From assembly GCA_035362835.1 (NCBI GenBank), contig DAOSDY010000002.1, positions 751,692 through 815,691 on the forward strand: a DNA stretch of 64,000 nucleotides, read 5' to 3'. Shown here in pieces: positions 1-9,410 of this stretch (the stretch's first letter is position 1; each line of letters opens with the position of its first letter). A program made the position numbers and the translations under genes. Under the pieces are notes generated by a model that did no database searches, was not told the origin of the DNA, and saw only the letters and a program-made list of their open reading frames with translations. This DNA comes from Melioribacteraceae bacterium (GTDB lineage: Bacteria; Bacteroidota; Ignavibacteria; Ignavibacteriales; Melioribacteraceae).

Positions 1-78
1 ATTGATTTTCTGAAAGCAAATAATAAGATTAAAGAAGTTGATGCCGAAGAAAAAACCAAAGAAAAAAAAGGAAAATAA
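1..78 (+). CDS. tig: Trigger factor, C-terminal end (partial)
   Basis: An open frame runs from base 1 to a TAA at 76-78 and encodes about 25 residues starting IDFLKANNKIKEV and ending in a Lys/Glu-rich tail. Trigger factor, the ribosome-associated folding chaperone and peptidyl-prolyl isomerase, typically ends with a 'DFL..NAKI.EV' helix and a charged tail, and tig normally lies directly upstream of clpP. The stop codon sits one base before the clpP ATG, which indicates a co-transcribed pair. The call rests on this short tail plus gene order; the rest of the gene lies outside the window. Confidence 0.72.
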   Translation: MDFLKANNKIKEVDAEEKTKEKKGK

Positions 79-79
79 A

Positions 80-751
80 ATGAAAGTTAATTTCCCGATC
101 GATTCTATTTATAAAAAAGATTATGAAATTTATAATCAGCTTGTTCCCTATGTAATTGAGCAAACGGGTCGCGGCGAGCGCGGAATGGATATCTTTTCCA
201 GGTTACTAAGGGAAAGAATTATTTTCCTTGGGACAGCGATCGACGATCATATAGCAAGCCTGATAATTGCCCAGCTTCTCTTTCTGGAAGCGGAAGATCC
301 GGAAAAGGATATTTTCCTTTATATCAACTCCCCCGGCGGAAGTGTTTCGGCCGGTCTGGCAATATATGATACAATGAAATATATAAAGTCGAAAGTTTCC
401 ACTATTTGCGTTGGATTAGCAGCAAGTATGGGAGCTGTTCTTCTTGCCGGAGGCGAAGCTAACAAACGTTCCGCACTCCCCCATTCAAAAATCATGATAC
501 ATCAGCCGTGGATCGGTGGTCTGCAGGGACAGACAACAGACATCGAGATTCACGCAAAAGAAATGATAAAGACGCGGGATACAATCTACAATATTCTTTC
601 CGAGCACACCGGTAAGAGTTATGAACAGATTGCAAAAGATTGCGACAGGGATTATTTCCTTACTTCCCAGGAAGCAAAAGAATACAAGCTGATTGATAAT
701 ATTCTTGTTCATAGAGTCTCTCAAACAGATCAGAATAAAGAAAAAAAATAA
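80..751 (+). CDS. clpP: ATP-dependent Clp protease proteolytic subunit ClpP
   Basis: ClpP is the serine peptidase that forms the barrel of the cytosolic ClpXP/ClpAP proteases. All the signatures are visible: the NSPGGSV oxyanion-region motif, the catalytic Ser in GLAASMGA (about residue 116), the catalytic His in MIHQP (about residue 141) and the DRDYFL Asp region. From the ATG at 80 the protein is about 223 residues, slightly longer than usual because of a Lys-rich C-terminal tail. An in-frame ATG at 38 lies inside the tig end and would add a Lys-rich leader; the ATG at 80 is preferred because an AAAGG stands about 10 bases upstream. Operon with tig; a terminator follows. Confidence 0.96.
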   Translation: MKVNFPIDSIYKKDYEIYNQLVPYVIEQTGRGERGMDIFSRLLRERIIFLGTAIDDHIASLIIAQLLFLEAEDPEKDIFLYINSPGGSVSAGLAIYDTMKYIKSKVSTICVGLAASMGAVLLAGGEANKRSALPHSKIMIHQPWIGGLQGQTTDIEIHAKEMIKTRDTIYNILSEHTGKSYEQIAKDCDRDYFLTSQEAKEYKLIDNILVHRVSQTDQNKEKK

Positions 752-765
752 TCTAATAAATAATT

Positions 766-791
766 AAGGGCACATAAGTGCCCTTTTTTTT
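766..791 (+). terminator. Rho-independent terminator after clpP
   Basis: GGGCAC (768-773) and GTGCCC (778-783) form a stem around an ATAA loop, extended by flanking A/T pairs and followed by a run of eight T. It lies 15 bases after the clpP stop and closes the tig-clpP transcript. Confidence 0.9.
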
Positions 792-815
792 GTCATCCAA
801 TTCCGAGGGGGTAAC

Positions 816-2972
816 ATGAAAACTCTCAAACGCCTCTTTCTCCTAACACTCATTGCAACATCCGGTTTATTTGCTCAGGAAAAACTGTTAACTGTTGAAG
901 ATGTTATACTTAATTCGTTTACTAAGTATTCTCCGGCTAATATCCGACAGCTTGGATGGATACCCGATTCTGATTTTTATGTTTTTCCCGAAGGGACCGG
1001 AGAATCTTCGGTACTGATGAAATCCACTCCACTCTCAGTGAAAAAAGATACTTTGATTACACTAAAAGAGATCAATTCAAAATTAGAATCTTTTGGTCAG
1101 AGGAAACTGAATAATATCCCTGCGATACGATGGACCGATTCCAATACACTTCAATTCTGGTCTGGAGGTACCTGGTTTTCTTACAACATCAAATTCAAAA
1201 ATATTTCCAAATTAAACGCCCTCCCATCAGGTGCAGAAAATCAAACTCCTGCACCAAATAATAAGTTTGTCGCTTATACCATTGCAAATAATCTATTTGT
1301 GAATCTTGATGAGTCGAAAAAAATTCAGATTTCAAATGATACAGACACCAATATAGTTAACGGTCAGGCTGTTCACAGAAATGAATTCGGCATCAACGGC
1401 GGAATTTTCTGGTCCCCTAATTCAAATTATATTGCTTACTACCGTATGGACCAGACGATGGTTTCTGACTACCCTCTCGTTGAAATCGACAAGACACCAG
1501 CACAACTTAAAAATATCAAATACCCCATGGCCGGTCAAAAGAGTCATCACGTTACAGTTGGGCTTTACAACATAGAAAGCGGAAAGACCACGTGGATTAA
1601 AACCGGAGAACCTCTTGAACAATACTTAACTAATCTGGAATGGTCACCAGACGAAAAATATTTTTATATAGCTCATTTGAACCGTGATCAGAACCACATG
1701 GAATTCAAAAAGTATGATGTAGCCACCGGCGATTTAATCAATACATTATTCGAAGAAAAGGATACGGAATTTGTTGAGCCCTTGAATCCTATGATCTTTC
1801 TCCCGAAATCGAACAATCAGTTTTTATGGTTTTCTGAAAGAGATGGATTCAATCATCTCTATCTCTACGATACGGACGGTAAAATGATTCGGCAAGTTAC
1901 TCAGGGTAAATGGGTAATAACCTCCTTCCATGGATTCGACAATACCGGAAAATTTATTTACATCACTTCCACAAAAGAATCCCCCATCGAACGCCATTTT
2001 TATAAAGTGAATCTTGAAAACGGGAAAATGGATCGGGTTACAAGCGAACCGGGCGTTCATAATGTTCAGGCAAGTTCCAACGGACAGTTTTTTATCGACT
2101 CTTACAGCAGTCTTGAAGTCCCCCGCGTTATTAATATTCTAAACAAGAAATATTCTGTTGTTAAAAATCTTTTGAATTCTGATAATCCGTTAAAAGAAAT
2201 TAAACTTGGCGAAGTAAAAATCTTTACTATCAAGAATGAGGAAGGGACAGACTTATATTGCAGAATGATCTATCCGCCGGATTTTGATAATTCAAAGAAA
2301 TACCCTGTAATATTTTACGTCTACGGAGGTCCTCACTCCCAGGGAGTTCTTAATTCCTTCGGTGCAGGAAGTTATCAGTTATGGTTCAGAATGATGGCCC
2401 AGAAGGGATATATTGTTTTCGAACTTGATAACAGAGGTACATCCAACAGAGGATCTGATTTTGCTCAAGCTACATTCAGGAAATTAGGTACGGTTGAAGT
2501 TATGGACCAGATGGCAGGAGTTAATTATCTGAAGTCACTTCCTTATGTAGATCCTGAACGTTTCGGAGTTTACGGCTGGAGTTACGGAGGATTTATGACA
2601 ACTTCATTAATGCTCAGGACGAACGGCGCATTCAAAGTTGGCGCCTGCGGCGGTGCTGTAATCGACTGGAAATATTATGAAATAATGTACACAGAACGAT
2701 ATATGGATACACCTCAAACTAATCCTGATGGGTACAAGGAATCGGGTCTATTGAATTATATCGATAACCTCTCTGGTAAACTATTACTCGTACATGGCAC
2801 TTCGGATCCAACAGTAGTATGGCAGAATACATTAGCATTTGCCAAACTTGCCGCAGAAAAGAATAAACCTCTTGAGTACTATCCATATGTAGGGCACGGG
2901 CATGGAGTTCGGGGACGGGAGGCTCTCCATCTTTACAATAAGATCACCAATTTCTTTATTGAAAATCTCTGA
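816..2972 (+). CDS. Secreted S9 family prolyl oligopeptidase / dipeptidyl peptidase IV-like
   Basis: Serine peptidase predicted to remove dipeptides from peptide N-termini outside the cytoplasm. The first 21 residues form a signal peptide (Lys/Arg, hydrophobic core, ending GLFAQ). Residues of roughly 80-470 form a DPP IV-type beta-propeller, and the C-terminal alpha/beta-hydrolase domain carries GWSYGG (nucleophile Ser near 590), Asp in GTSDPTVVW (near 664) and His in GHGHG (near 697). The length of 718 residues fits the family. A GAGGGGG ribosome binding site precedes the ATG. It stands alone between two hairpins. Family assignment is firm; the exact substrate preference is inferred. Confidence 0.93.
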   Translation: MKTLKRLFLLTLIATSGLFAQEKLLTVEDVILNSFTKYSPANIRQLGWIPDSDFYVFPEGTGESSVLMKSTPLSVKKDTLITLKEINSKLESFGQRKLNNIPAIRWTDSNTLQFWSGGTWFSYNIKFKNISKLNALPSGAENQTPAPNNKFVAYTIANNLFVNLDESKKIQISNDTDTNIVNGQAVHRNEFGINGGIFWSPNSNYIAYYRMDQTMVSDYPLVEIDKTPAQLKNIKYPMAGQKSHHVTVGLYNIESGKTTWIKTGEPLEQYLTNLEWSPDEKYFYIAHLNRDQNHMEFKKYDVATGDLINTLFEEKDTEFVEPLNPMIFLPKSNNQFLWFSERDGFNHLYLYDTDGKMIRQVTQGKWVITSFHGFDNTGKFIYITSTKESPIERHFYKVNLENGKMDRVTSEPGVHNVQASSNGQFFIDSYSSLEVPRVINILNKKYSVVKNLLNSDNPLKEIKLGEVKIFTIKNEEGTDLYCRMIYPPDFDNSKKYPVIFYVYGGPHSQGVLNSFGAGSYQLWFRMMAQKGYIVFELDNRGTSNRGSDFAQATFRKLGTVEVMDQMAGVNYLKSLPYVDPERFGVYGWSYGGFMTTSLMLRTNGAFKVGACGGAVIDWKYYEIMYTERYMDTPQTNPDGYKESGLLNYIDNLSGKLLLVHGTSDPTVVWQNTLAFAKLAAEKNKPLEYYPYVGHGHGVRGREALHLYNKITNFFIENL

Positions 2973-2982
2973 TAGTTTCTTA

Positions 2983-3010
2983 ACAGTCCCGCTTTAGGCG
3001 GGACTGTCTT
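2983..3010 (+). terminator. Hairpin terminator after S9 peptidase
   Basis: A perfect 10-bp stem, ACAGTCCCGC (2983-2992) with GCGGGACTGT (2998-3007), encloses a TTTAG loop and is followed by CTT. The T tract is weak, but the position just after the stop codon supports a terminator. Confidence 0.75.
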
Positions 3011-3099
3011 AATCACAGGTTCAGGTTTATCATTTTCAACTCTTTCGTAAATTGTTTATTTTCACAATCAAATTTTGAATACTTCATAGCACGAGCTCT

Positions 3100-5448
3100 A
3101 TGCCAACTAATGATAAGTATGATTTCCTAAAAAAGATATCAGAGCTTTCCGAATTTGCAAAACGCGGGGATGATTTTTTTGCTGACGAGGTCTGTAATTT
3201 CATTGTTGATGAATTTAACCTGGAAGCTGCAGTTCTTTTTTCAATTGGAACCGACCATAAATTTACAGTATTAAGCAGATCAAGATCCGCACGTAAGAGT
3301 TATTCCAAAGGTTCCGCTCACAATTGCCAATCCTGTAAAAATCTTGTTTCCGAACTGACCAATACACTCTACAATGATTCCTCCTGTCAAATACAGATTT
3401 CCGACTTTCTTGTTTACGAGGCATGCGCACTTGTTAAAGTAAGTGACGAGCTGAAGATATTGATAAAAGTTGCGAGGAAAACCGCTTTTTCTGCTGAAGA
3501 AAAGGCTGACCTTGAAAATGCAATTAAACTGATCGGATTGATTTTTTTCAACTGGTTTTCTACAAAAGGCAATTTAGTTGTTACGGATATTTCATTTACC
3601 GGTCTATTCAACAATACTTCGGTTGAATTGAAGAACAGTGTAAATTCTATTATCGGATTCACTTCAATTATTTCCGAGGAGAACCTTTCTGCATCTAATT
3701 CAGAGTATCTTGCTTCCATAAAAAAGTATTCTCAGGGCATGCTTCTTATAATCAACGATCTGAATGAAATTGCCAAAGCAGATAGTGGTAAACTTGTTCT
3801 CGTTCGGAAAAATATTTCAGTCAGTGCTCTGGTTAATGATATTTCCGCGCTCTTCAAGAGCAAATTATCCAACAAAGAAATTTCATTCAAAATAAACACA
3901 GCCGAAGAATTCTCACGTTCAATCGATCTGGACGATCAGAAATTACGCTACATTTTAAGCAATATATTATTTTTCATAACCTCTTCAACTGCCGGTGCCA
4001 AAATAACAATTAATGTGACTGGCCATCGAGGTAATAAAATAAGATTCGAAATAATCGAGTCCACAAAAAGTCTTCCGGCCGAACTTATAGAACGGTTTTT
4101 TGAACCATTTGCACTCTCAAAGAATAACGAATATAAAAGTACAAGTCTTACAGGACTAAGCTTAACCTTAGTAAAAAAATATGTAAATTTCCTGGGAGGG
4201 GATATTACTGTTACCGGAAGCGATAACAGTACAATATTTAATTTCACTATCAATGGAGAAGTGATGACAGAAATTGAATCCACTCTATCGCAGCTGCCAA
4301 AACCCTCGACAAAGAACAAGGTTCTTGTAGTTGAGGATGATTACGCTACTTCCAAACTCCTCAGTAATTACCTCAACAAATGGGGCTACGATCCTACTAT
4401 TGTCAGTTCCGAAAGTCAGGCTTTTTCTGTAATAAACAGTGAACCGCTTCTGGCTATAATTCTCGATATTGAAATTCCCAACATAAACGGTCTGGAGCTG
4501 TTAAAAAAGATTCATGATAATCCGAATACGAAAAATGTTCCTGTTATCGCATGTTCAATTGAACCCGAACAGCAAAAAGCTTTTATGATGGGAGCGGTTG
4601 AGTATTTTGTAAAACCGATTAATTACAACTACCTTGTTGAAGTCCTTACTCATTACAAACTCCGTAAAGATTCAAACGTATTATGTGTTGATGACGACGT
4701 GCCTACACTCAATCTAGTTAAACAGGCTATCCAGAGTGTAGGATTTAACGCTATAGCAGAAAATGTGTCTGCCAATGTAATGAACCTGATACGGGATAAA
4801 GAAATAGATCTTGCAATTGTTGATCTTGATATGCCTGCCCCTAACGGATTCGAATTAATAAAACTAATTAAGTCAGAGAAAAAATTCGCAAACCTCCCTA
4901 TTATCATTTATACAGGAAAAGAAAATTATAAAGAAGATCTCTCCAAAATAGAAGGATTATTCGAAGAACTTCTCGAAAAGAGATCTACTAACATAGAAGA
5001 TCTTGCCGATACTATTAACGCAATGATAAACCGTTATGAAGTACCGCCTCCTGTTGATTCTGTAATTCAGAAGAAAGGCGGAACCAAAATACTGCTTGCA
5101 GAGGATTATAAGCATTCTCAGATAATTGTAACCCGACTACTTAAAAAGAATAACTACGAGGATATAGTAGTTGTTGAAAACGGTGAAGATGCCGTTAAAA
5201 TGGCTACAGGAGATAAGTTCGATCTGATTCTCATGGATATGCAAATGCCAATTATGAATGGTTTCGAAGCGACCGAAAAGATACGCCAGATGCCCGAATA
5301 CAAGAATATTCCTATTATCGCGCTTACCGCCTTCGCAATGAAAGGCGACCGTGAGAAATGCCTTGAATCGGGCGCTACCGATTATATTCCAAAGCCGATC
5401 GATTCTAAAGAATTTATTGAAAAGGTTAAATACTACACTAACGCTTAA
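3100..5448 (+). CDS. Degenerate hybrid histidine kinase with three receiver domains
   Basis: Cytosolic 782-residue protein; no membrane segment is seen. Domains in order: GAF-like region (about 25-155), DHp-like helices (about 165-230), HATPase-like region (about 240-385), then REC1 (phosphoacceptor D456), REC2 (D575) and REC3 (D713). The H-box aligns as SVELKNSVNSIIGF, with Val175 where the phosphoaccepting His belongs. The N-box lacks its key Asn (NILFFITSS), the G1 Asp-Gly motif reads IIESTKSLP, and G2 reads LTGLSL. The kinase core therefore looks inactive, while REC1 and REC3 keep the acidic pair, Asp and Lys. Inference: it receives phosphate from another kinase or acts as a scaffold. It is monocistronic between two hairpins. 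Confidence 0.88.
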   Translation: MPTNDKYDFLKKISELSEFAKRGDDFFADEVCNFIVDEFNLEAAVLFSIGTDHKFTVLSRSRSARKSYSKGSAHNCQSCKNLVSELTNTLYNDSSCQIQISDFLVYEACALVKVSDELKILIKVARKTAFSAEEKADLENAIKLIGLIFFNWFSTKGNLVVTDISFTGLFNNTSVELKNSVNSIIGFTSIISEENLSASNSEYLASIKKYSQGMLLIINDLNEIAKADSGKLVLVRKNISVSALVNDISALFKSKLSNKEISFKINTAEEFSRSIDLDDQKLRYILSNILFFITSSTAGAKITINVTGHRGNKIRFEIIESTKSLPAELIERFFEPFALSKNNEYKSTSLTGLSLTLVKKYVNFLGGDITVTGSDNSTIFNFTINGEVMTEIESTLSQLPKPSTKNKVLVVEDDYATSKLLSNYLNKWGYDPTIVSSESQAFSVINSEPLLAIILDIEIPNINGLELLKKIHDNPNTKNVPVIACSIEPEQQKAFMMGAVEYFVKPINYNYLVEVLTHYKLRKDSNVLCVDDDVPTLNLVKQAIQSVGFNAIAENVSANVMNLIRDKEIDLAIVDLDMPAPNGFELIKLIKSEKKFANLPIIIYTGKENYKEDLSKIEGLFEELLEKRSTNIEDLADTINAMINRYEVPPPVDSVIQKKGGTKILLAEDYKHSQIIVTRLLKKNNYEDIVVVENGEDAVKMATGDKFDLILMDMQMPIMNGFEATEKIRQMPEYKNIPIIALTAFAMKGDREKCLESGATDYIPKPIDSKEFIEKVKYYTNA

Positions 5449-5453
5449 GAACT

Positions 5454-5481
5454 GTACTTCCCTGCATGTTAAGGGAAGTAC
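5454..5481 (+). terminator. Hairpin after the hybrid kinase gene
   Basis: A perfect 10-bp inverted repeat, GTACTTCCCT (5454-5463) with AGGGAAGTAC (5472-5481), starts 5 bases after the stop codon. There is no clear T tract, so termination is inferred from position only. Confidence 0.55.
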
Positions 5482-5560
5482 GTCCGCTCTTCTTGACCTG
5501 CCGGATATTTCAGTCAACTTTTTTATATTTAAGCCGCTTTTTTTATAAATAAGGATTATT

Positions 5561-7015
5561 GTGGAAAATATTAGAGTCCGTTTTGCCCCCTCTCCAACCG
5601 GATACCTTCACGTTGGCGGTCTAAGAACCGCACTTTATAATTATCTATTTGCAAAAAGAAATAAAGGTAAATTTATTTTACGGATCGAGGATACAGACCG
5701 CAACCGGTATGTTGAGGGTGCAGTCGAAAATCTAATTTCAGCAATGAAATGGGCGGGTCTCGATTATGATGAGGGGCCGGATAAAGCCGGCAATTACGGC
5801 CCTTACATGCAGTCGCAACGACTCGAAATTTATAAGAAGCATGCCGATCAGTTGGTTGAGAATGGCAATGCATACTATTGTTTTTGCACCCCTGAACGTC
5901 TTCAGGAATTAAGAGCCGAACAGGAGAAACAAAAACTTCCTCAGGCAAAATATGATAAACACTGCCTGAATCTTTCTAAGGATGAAATTCAGAAAAACCT
6001 TTCGATAGGGATCCCTTACGTAATTCGCTTGAATGTAAAACCAAACCAGAAAATTGCGTTTAACGATTTAATCAGGGAGCGCGTTGAATTCGACAGCAGC
6101 AATGTTGATGACCAGGTTCTTATTAAAAGCGACGGCTATCCGACTTATCACCTGGCTAACGTTGTGGATGATCATTTAATGGAGATCAGCCATGTAATAC
6201 GCGGAGAGGAATGGCTCTCCTCAACACCAAAGCATGTATTATTGTATGATGCATTCGGCTGGGAACGCCCTTCTTTCGCGCACCTTCCATTACTTTTGAA
6301 TCCAGATAAATCCAAATTGAGTAAACGTCAGGGTGATGTTGCTGTTGAAGACTACAGGGACAAAGGATTTTTAAAGGATGCTCTAATAAACTTTGTTGCT
6401 CTTCTGGGATGGAATGCCGGTGACGATAAGGAATTTTACTTAATAGATGAGTTGATTGAAAAATTCTCACTTGATAGGGTGAATAAATCGGGAGCTGTGT
6501 TCGATCTTCAGAAGCTCAACTGGCTTAATTCTGAACATTTAAGAAAAATGAACGACCATCAGATACTACCCCTTCTTAAAATGGAAATTCAGAATTCAGA
6601 TTATTCTGGTCTGAAACTAACCGATGAATATCTGCTGAAAGTGATTGCCGCTATGAAAGAGCGGGTCTCTTTTGTAAAGGAGTTTATAACAACCTGCCAA
6701 TACTTCTATACTTCACCTGTAGAGTATGAACAAAAGTCATTCGAAAAGAACTGGAAACCTGAGACTGCCGGACAAATGGAGAAACTGATAGCTCGTTTTT
6801 CAGTATTAGAGAATCCATCAAAGGAAGAATTTGAGAATTCACTGGCTCTGACAGCCGAGGAATTGAATTCAAGCAAAGGTAAGCTGATACATCCTTTGCG
6901 GCTGGCGGTATCCGGACAGAGCACAGGGCCCGGAATGTTCGAACTTCTTGCAATATTAGGCAAGGATGAGGTAATAAGAAGAATTCAAAAAGCTATATCC
7001 GTCCTCGTGAATTAG
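5561..7015 (+). CDS. gltX: Glutamyl-tRNA synthetase
   Basis: Class I aminoacyl-tRNA synthetase that charges tRNA-Glu with glutamate in the cytosol. The N-terminus has APSPTGYLHVGGLRTALYN, which contains the HIGH-type motif, and the KMSKS-type loop is KLSKRQGD. The 484-residue length is normal. Translation starts at a GTG (5561-5563) with AAGGA at 5551-5555. It begins about 80 bases after the hairpin that follows the kinase gene, so it probably has its own promoter. A separate glnS is present 0.5 kb away on the other strand, so GltX need not misacylate tRNA-Gln. Confidence 0.97.
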   Translation: MENIRVRFAPSPTGYLHVGGLRTALYNYLFAKRNKGKFILRIEDTDRNRYVEGAVENLISAMKWAGLDYDEGPDKAGNYGPYMQSQRLEIYKKHADQLVENGNAYYCFCTPERLQELRAEQEKQKLPQAKYDKHCLNLSKDEIQKNLSIGIPYVIRLNVKPNQKIAFNDLIRERVEFDSSNVDDQVLIKSDGYPTYHLANVVDDHLMEISHVIRGEEWLSSTPKHVLLYDAFGWERPSFAHLPLLLNPDKSKLSKRQGDVAVEDYRDKGFLKDALINFVALLGWNAGDDKEFYLIDELIEKFSLDRVNKSGAVFDLQKLNWLNSEHLRKMNDHQILPLLKMEIQNSDYSGLKLTDEYLLKVIAAMKERVSFVKEFITTCQYFYTSPVEYEQKSFEKNWKPETAGQMEKLIARFSVLENPSKEEFENSLALTAEELNSSKGKLIHPLRLAVSGQSTGPGMFELLAILGKDEVIRRIQKAISVLVN

Positions 7016-7068
7016 ATTTCATTAAGGGAACTTAGAGAGATTTTTTCCAGTTTAGCTTCTAAAAACAT

Positions 7069-7533
7069 ATGAAGCTATATACACTATACCGCGAGCAGAC
7101 ACTCAATATTTCACTCGAGAAGGCATGGAATTTCTTTTCATCCCCCGAAAACCTTAAAATGATTACGCCTGGTTATATGGGTTTTGAGATAATCTCAGAT
7201 TACAAAAATGAAAAAATGTATCCAGGAATGATAATCGAATATATAGTGAAACCTGTCCTTAATTTCCCCATGCGCTGGGTAACGGAGATTACTCATGTGC
7301 AAGAGCATGAATATTTTATCGATGAGCAGAGGTTCGGACCGTACAAATTCTGGCATCATCTTCATCAATTCAAATTAGAAGCAGGGAAATTGATAATGAT
7401 AGATAGAGTCAATTATGCACTGCCTCTAGGTTTGATTGGAAGAATTGCACATTCCTTATTCGTCAGGAATAGGATTGAAGCGATTTTCAATTTCAGATCG
7501 AAGATACTAAAGGAAATTTTCAGTAGTCATTAA
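7069..7533 (+). CDS. SRPBCC-fold (START-like) protein
   Basis: 154 residues beginning with a pattern typical of bacterial SRPBCC/polyketide-cyclase-like proteins: a strand containing 'YREQTLNISLEKAWNFFSSP', then 'NLKMITPGYMGFEI' and a beta-rich middle (MIIEYIV, FPMRWVTEIT). This helix-grip fold binds hydrophobic ligands in a pocket, but no ligand can be predicted here. It lies 53 bases after gltX in the same direction and is convergent with glnS. The fold call is good; the role is unknown. Confidence 0.75.
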   Translation: MKLYTLYREQTLNISLEKAWNFFSSPENLKMITPGYMGFEIISDYKNEKMYPGMIIEYIVKPVLNFPMRWVTEITHVQEHEYFIDEQRFGPYKFWHHLHQFKLEAGKLIMIDRVNYALPLGLIGRIAHSLFVRNRIEAIFNFRSKILKEIFSSH

Positions 7534-7555
7534 TAAAAATTTCGCGGCTAATTGT

Positions 7556-9241
7556 CTATCTCTGTTTTGCCCAGCTGTCCTTTAATGTTACTGTTCTGTT
7601 AAACACAAGTTTTTCCGCTGTAGTATATTTTGTATCGACACAAAAGTATCCGTTTCGTTCGAACTGGAATTTCTCTAGAGGCTTAGCGTTTTTAAGAGAC
7701 ATTTCCAGTTTAGCATTTTCAATTATTTCGAGCGAGGCAGGATTTATCCTGGAAAGCCAGTCCTCCTCATTACCCGGATTTTCAACAGTAAATAGCCTGT
7801 CATACAATCTTACTTCTGCATTAATCGAATGTCTTGCAGAAACCCAGTGAATTACACCTTTAACTTTTTTAGTACTTGTACCGGTTCCGCTTTTAGTCTC
7901 GTGGTCAATAGTACATCTTAGTTCGGTAACCTCTCCTTTTTCATTCTTAATAATTTCCTCACACTTAATTATATAAGCATAGCGTAATCTTACTTCCCCG
8001 CCCGGTATAAGCCTGTGAAAACCCTTAGGAGGATTTTCCATGAAATCGCTCTGTTCGATATAGAGCTCATTGCTGAAGACTACTTTACGCGTTCCTGCTC
8101 CGGGATCTTCAGGATTGTTTACAGCATCAAGTTCTTCTTCACCATTATAATTTGTAATAGTAATTTTAAGAGGATTAAGAACCGCCATAGCCCTGTTTGC
8201 TTTCTTGTTCAGATCATCACGGATTGCGTATTCAAGCAGCGCGATATCTGTAGTTGCATCTCTTTTAGCAACACCAATTATCTCTGCAAAATTTCTGATC
8301 GACTCAGGAGTATACCCTCGCCTCCGGTATCCTGAAATTGTTGGCATACGGGGATCGTCCCATCCATCAACATATCCTTCTTTAACCAATTGAAGTAGCC
8401 TTCTTTTGCTCATTACTGTATAACTTAAATTCAGTCGGGCGAACTCGATCTGCTGCGAATGATGCACTTCAAGCTGATCCAGAAACCAGTCGTACAGAGG
8501 TCTGTGATTTTCAAATTCTAAAGTGCAGATTGAGTGGGTTATTCCTTCGATAGAATCTTCATTGCCGTGAGCCCAATCGTAGGTCGGGTAAATGCACCAG
8601 TTATTTCCCTGCCTGTGGTGTTCCTCGTGCACAATACGGTACATGATCGGATCACGCAAATTGATGTTGGGCGAGGACATATCAATTTTTGCGCGCAGGG
8701 TTTTCGAGCCGTTCGGGAATTCTCCTTTCCGCATTCTTTCAAACAGATCAAGATTCTCTTCAATTGTTCTATTTCTGTACGGAGATTCTTTACCTGGTTC
8801 AGTTAGTGTTCCCCTAGTAGAACGGATTTCATCAGCATTAAGGTCGCAGACATATGCCATTCCTTTTTTTACGAGAACAACTGCCCATTCATACATCTGT
8901 TCAAAATAATCCGAACCATAGAGAATCCGGTCTTCAAAATCGGCCCCGAGCCATTTTACATCCTCAATTATTGAGTCAACATATTCCTGTTCCTCTTTTT
9001 CCGGATTAGTATCATCGAAACGGAGATTGAACTTACCATTGTAATCTCTTGCAATACCGTAATTAAGGCAGATCGATTTGGCATGACCGATATGGAGATA
9101 ACCGTTCGGCTCCGGAGGGAATCGGGTTATAACTTTTCCGTTCCACTTCCCTGTTTTCATATCCTGATCGATAATTTCATAAATAAAATTCTTCGACTTA
9201 AGTTCACCAGAATTTCTGTCTTTGTTATTGTTATCTTCCAT
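7556..9241 (-). CDS. glnS: Glutaminyl-tRNA synthetase
   Basis: Class I synthetase that charges tRNA-Gln directly. The N-terminus contains FPPEPNGYLHIGHAKSI with the HIGH motif, and the KMSKS-type loop is MSKRRL. The C-terminal beta-barrel anticodon-binding region follows, with a typical 'GVIHWVSARHS' segment. The 561-residue length is usual for bacterial GlnRS. The first 15 residues are charged and variable, before the conserved 'NFIYEIIDQDMKTGKW' start. It is convergent with the SRPBCC gene. GlnRS in bacteria is considered an acquisition from eukaryotes and is patchy across phyla. Confidence 0.97.
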   Translation of the reverse strand: MEDNNNKDRNSGELKSKNFIYEIIDQDMKTGKWNGKVITRFPPEPNGYLHIGHAKSICLNYGIARDYNGKFNLRFDDTNPEKEEQEYVDSIIEDVKWLGADFEDRILYGSDYFEQMYEWAVVLVKKGMAYVCDLNADEIRSTRGTLTEPGKESPYRNRTIEENLDLFERMRKGEFPNGSKTLRAKIDMSSPNINLRDPIMYRIVHEEHHRQGNNWCIYPTYDWAHGNEDSIEGITHSICTLEFENHRPLYDWFLDQLEVHHSQQIEFARLNLSYTVMSKRRLLQLVKEGYVDGWDDPRMPTISGYRRRGYTPESIRNFAEIIGVAKRDATTDIALLEYAIRDDLNKKANRAMAVLNPLKITITNYNGEEELDAVNNPEDPGAGTRKVVFSNELYIEQSDFMENPPKGFHRLIPGGEVRLRYAYIIKCEEIIKNEKGEVTELRCTIDHETKSGTGTSTKKVKGVIHWVSARHSINAEVRLYDRLFTVENPGNEEDWLSRINPASLEIIENAKLEMSLKNAKPLEKFQFERNGYFCVDTKYTTAEKLVFNRTVTLKDSWAKQR

Positions 9242-9410
9242 TTGAGTTAATTACCATTTCGATTGTTGAATAAAATTATTTCGGGTGCAAAGTTAATTAA
9301 ATAATCAGCTTTGCTCAAATTGAATATCCGCATAGATTACAAATAATAAGTTTAACACTATAATTTCTTTTATTAATGAACTAGTTTTGAGTAACTAATT
9401 CTTTCTTTTA

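Noticed and set aside
9382..9389. Bacteroidota-type -7 promoter box before the MFS gene
   Set aside because: TAGTTTTG fits TAnnTTTG, but no TTG/TTTG element occurs at the right distance upstream; not listed as a feature.
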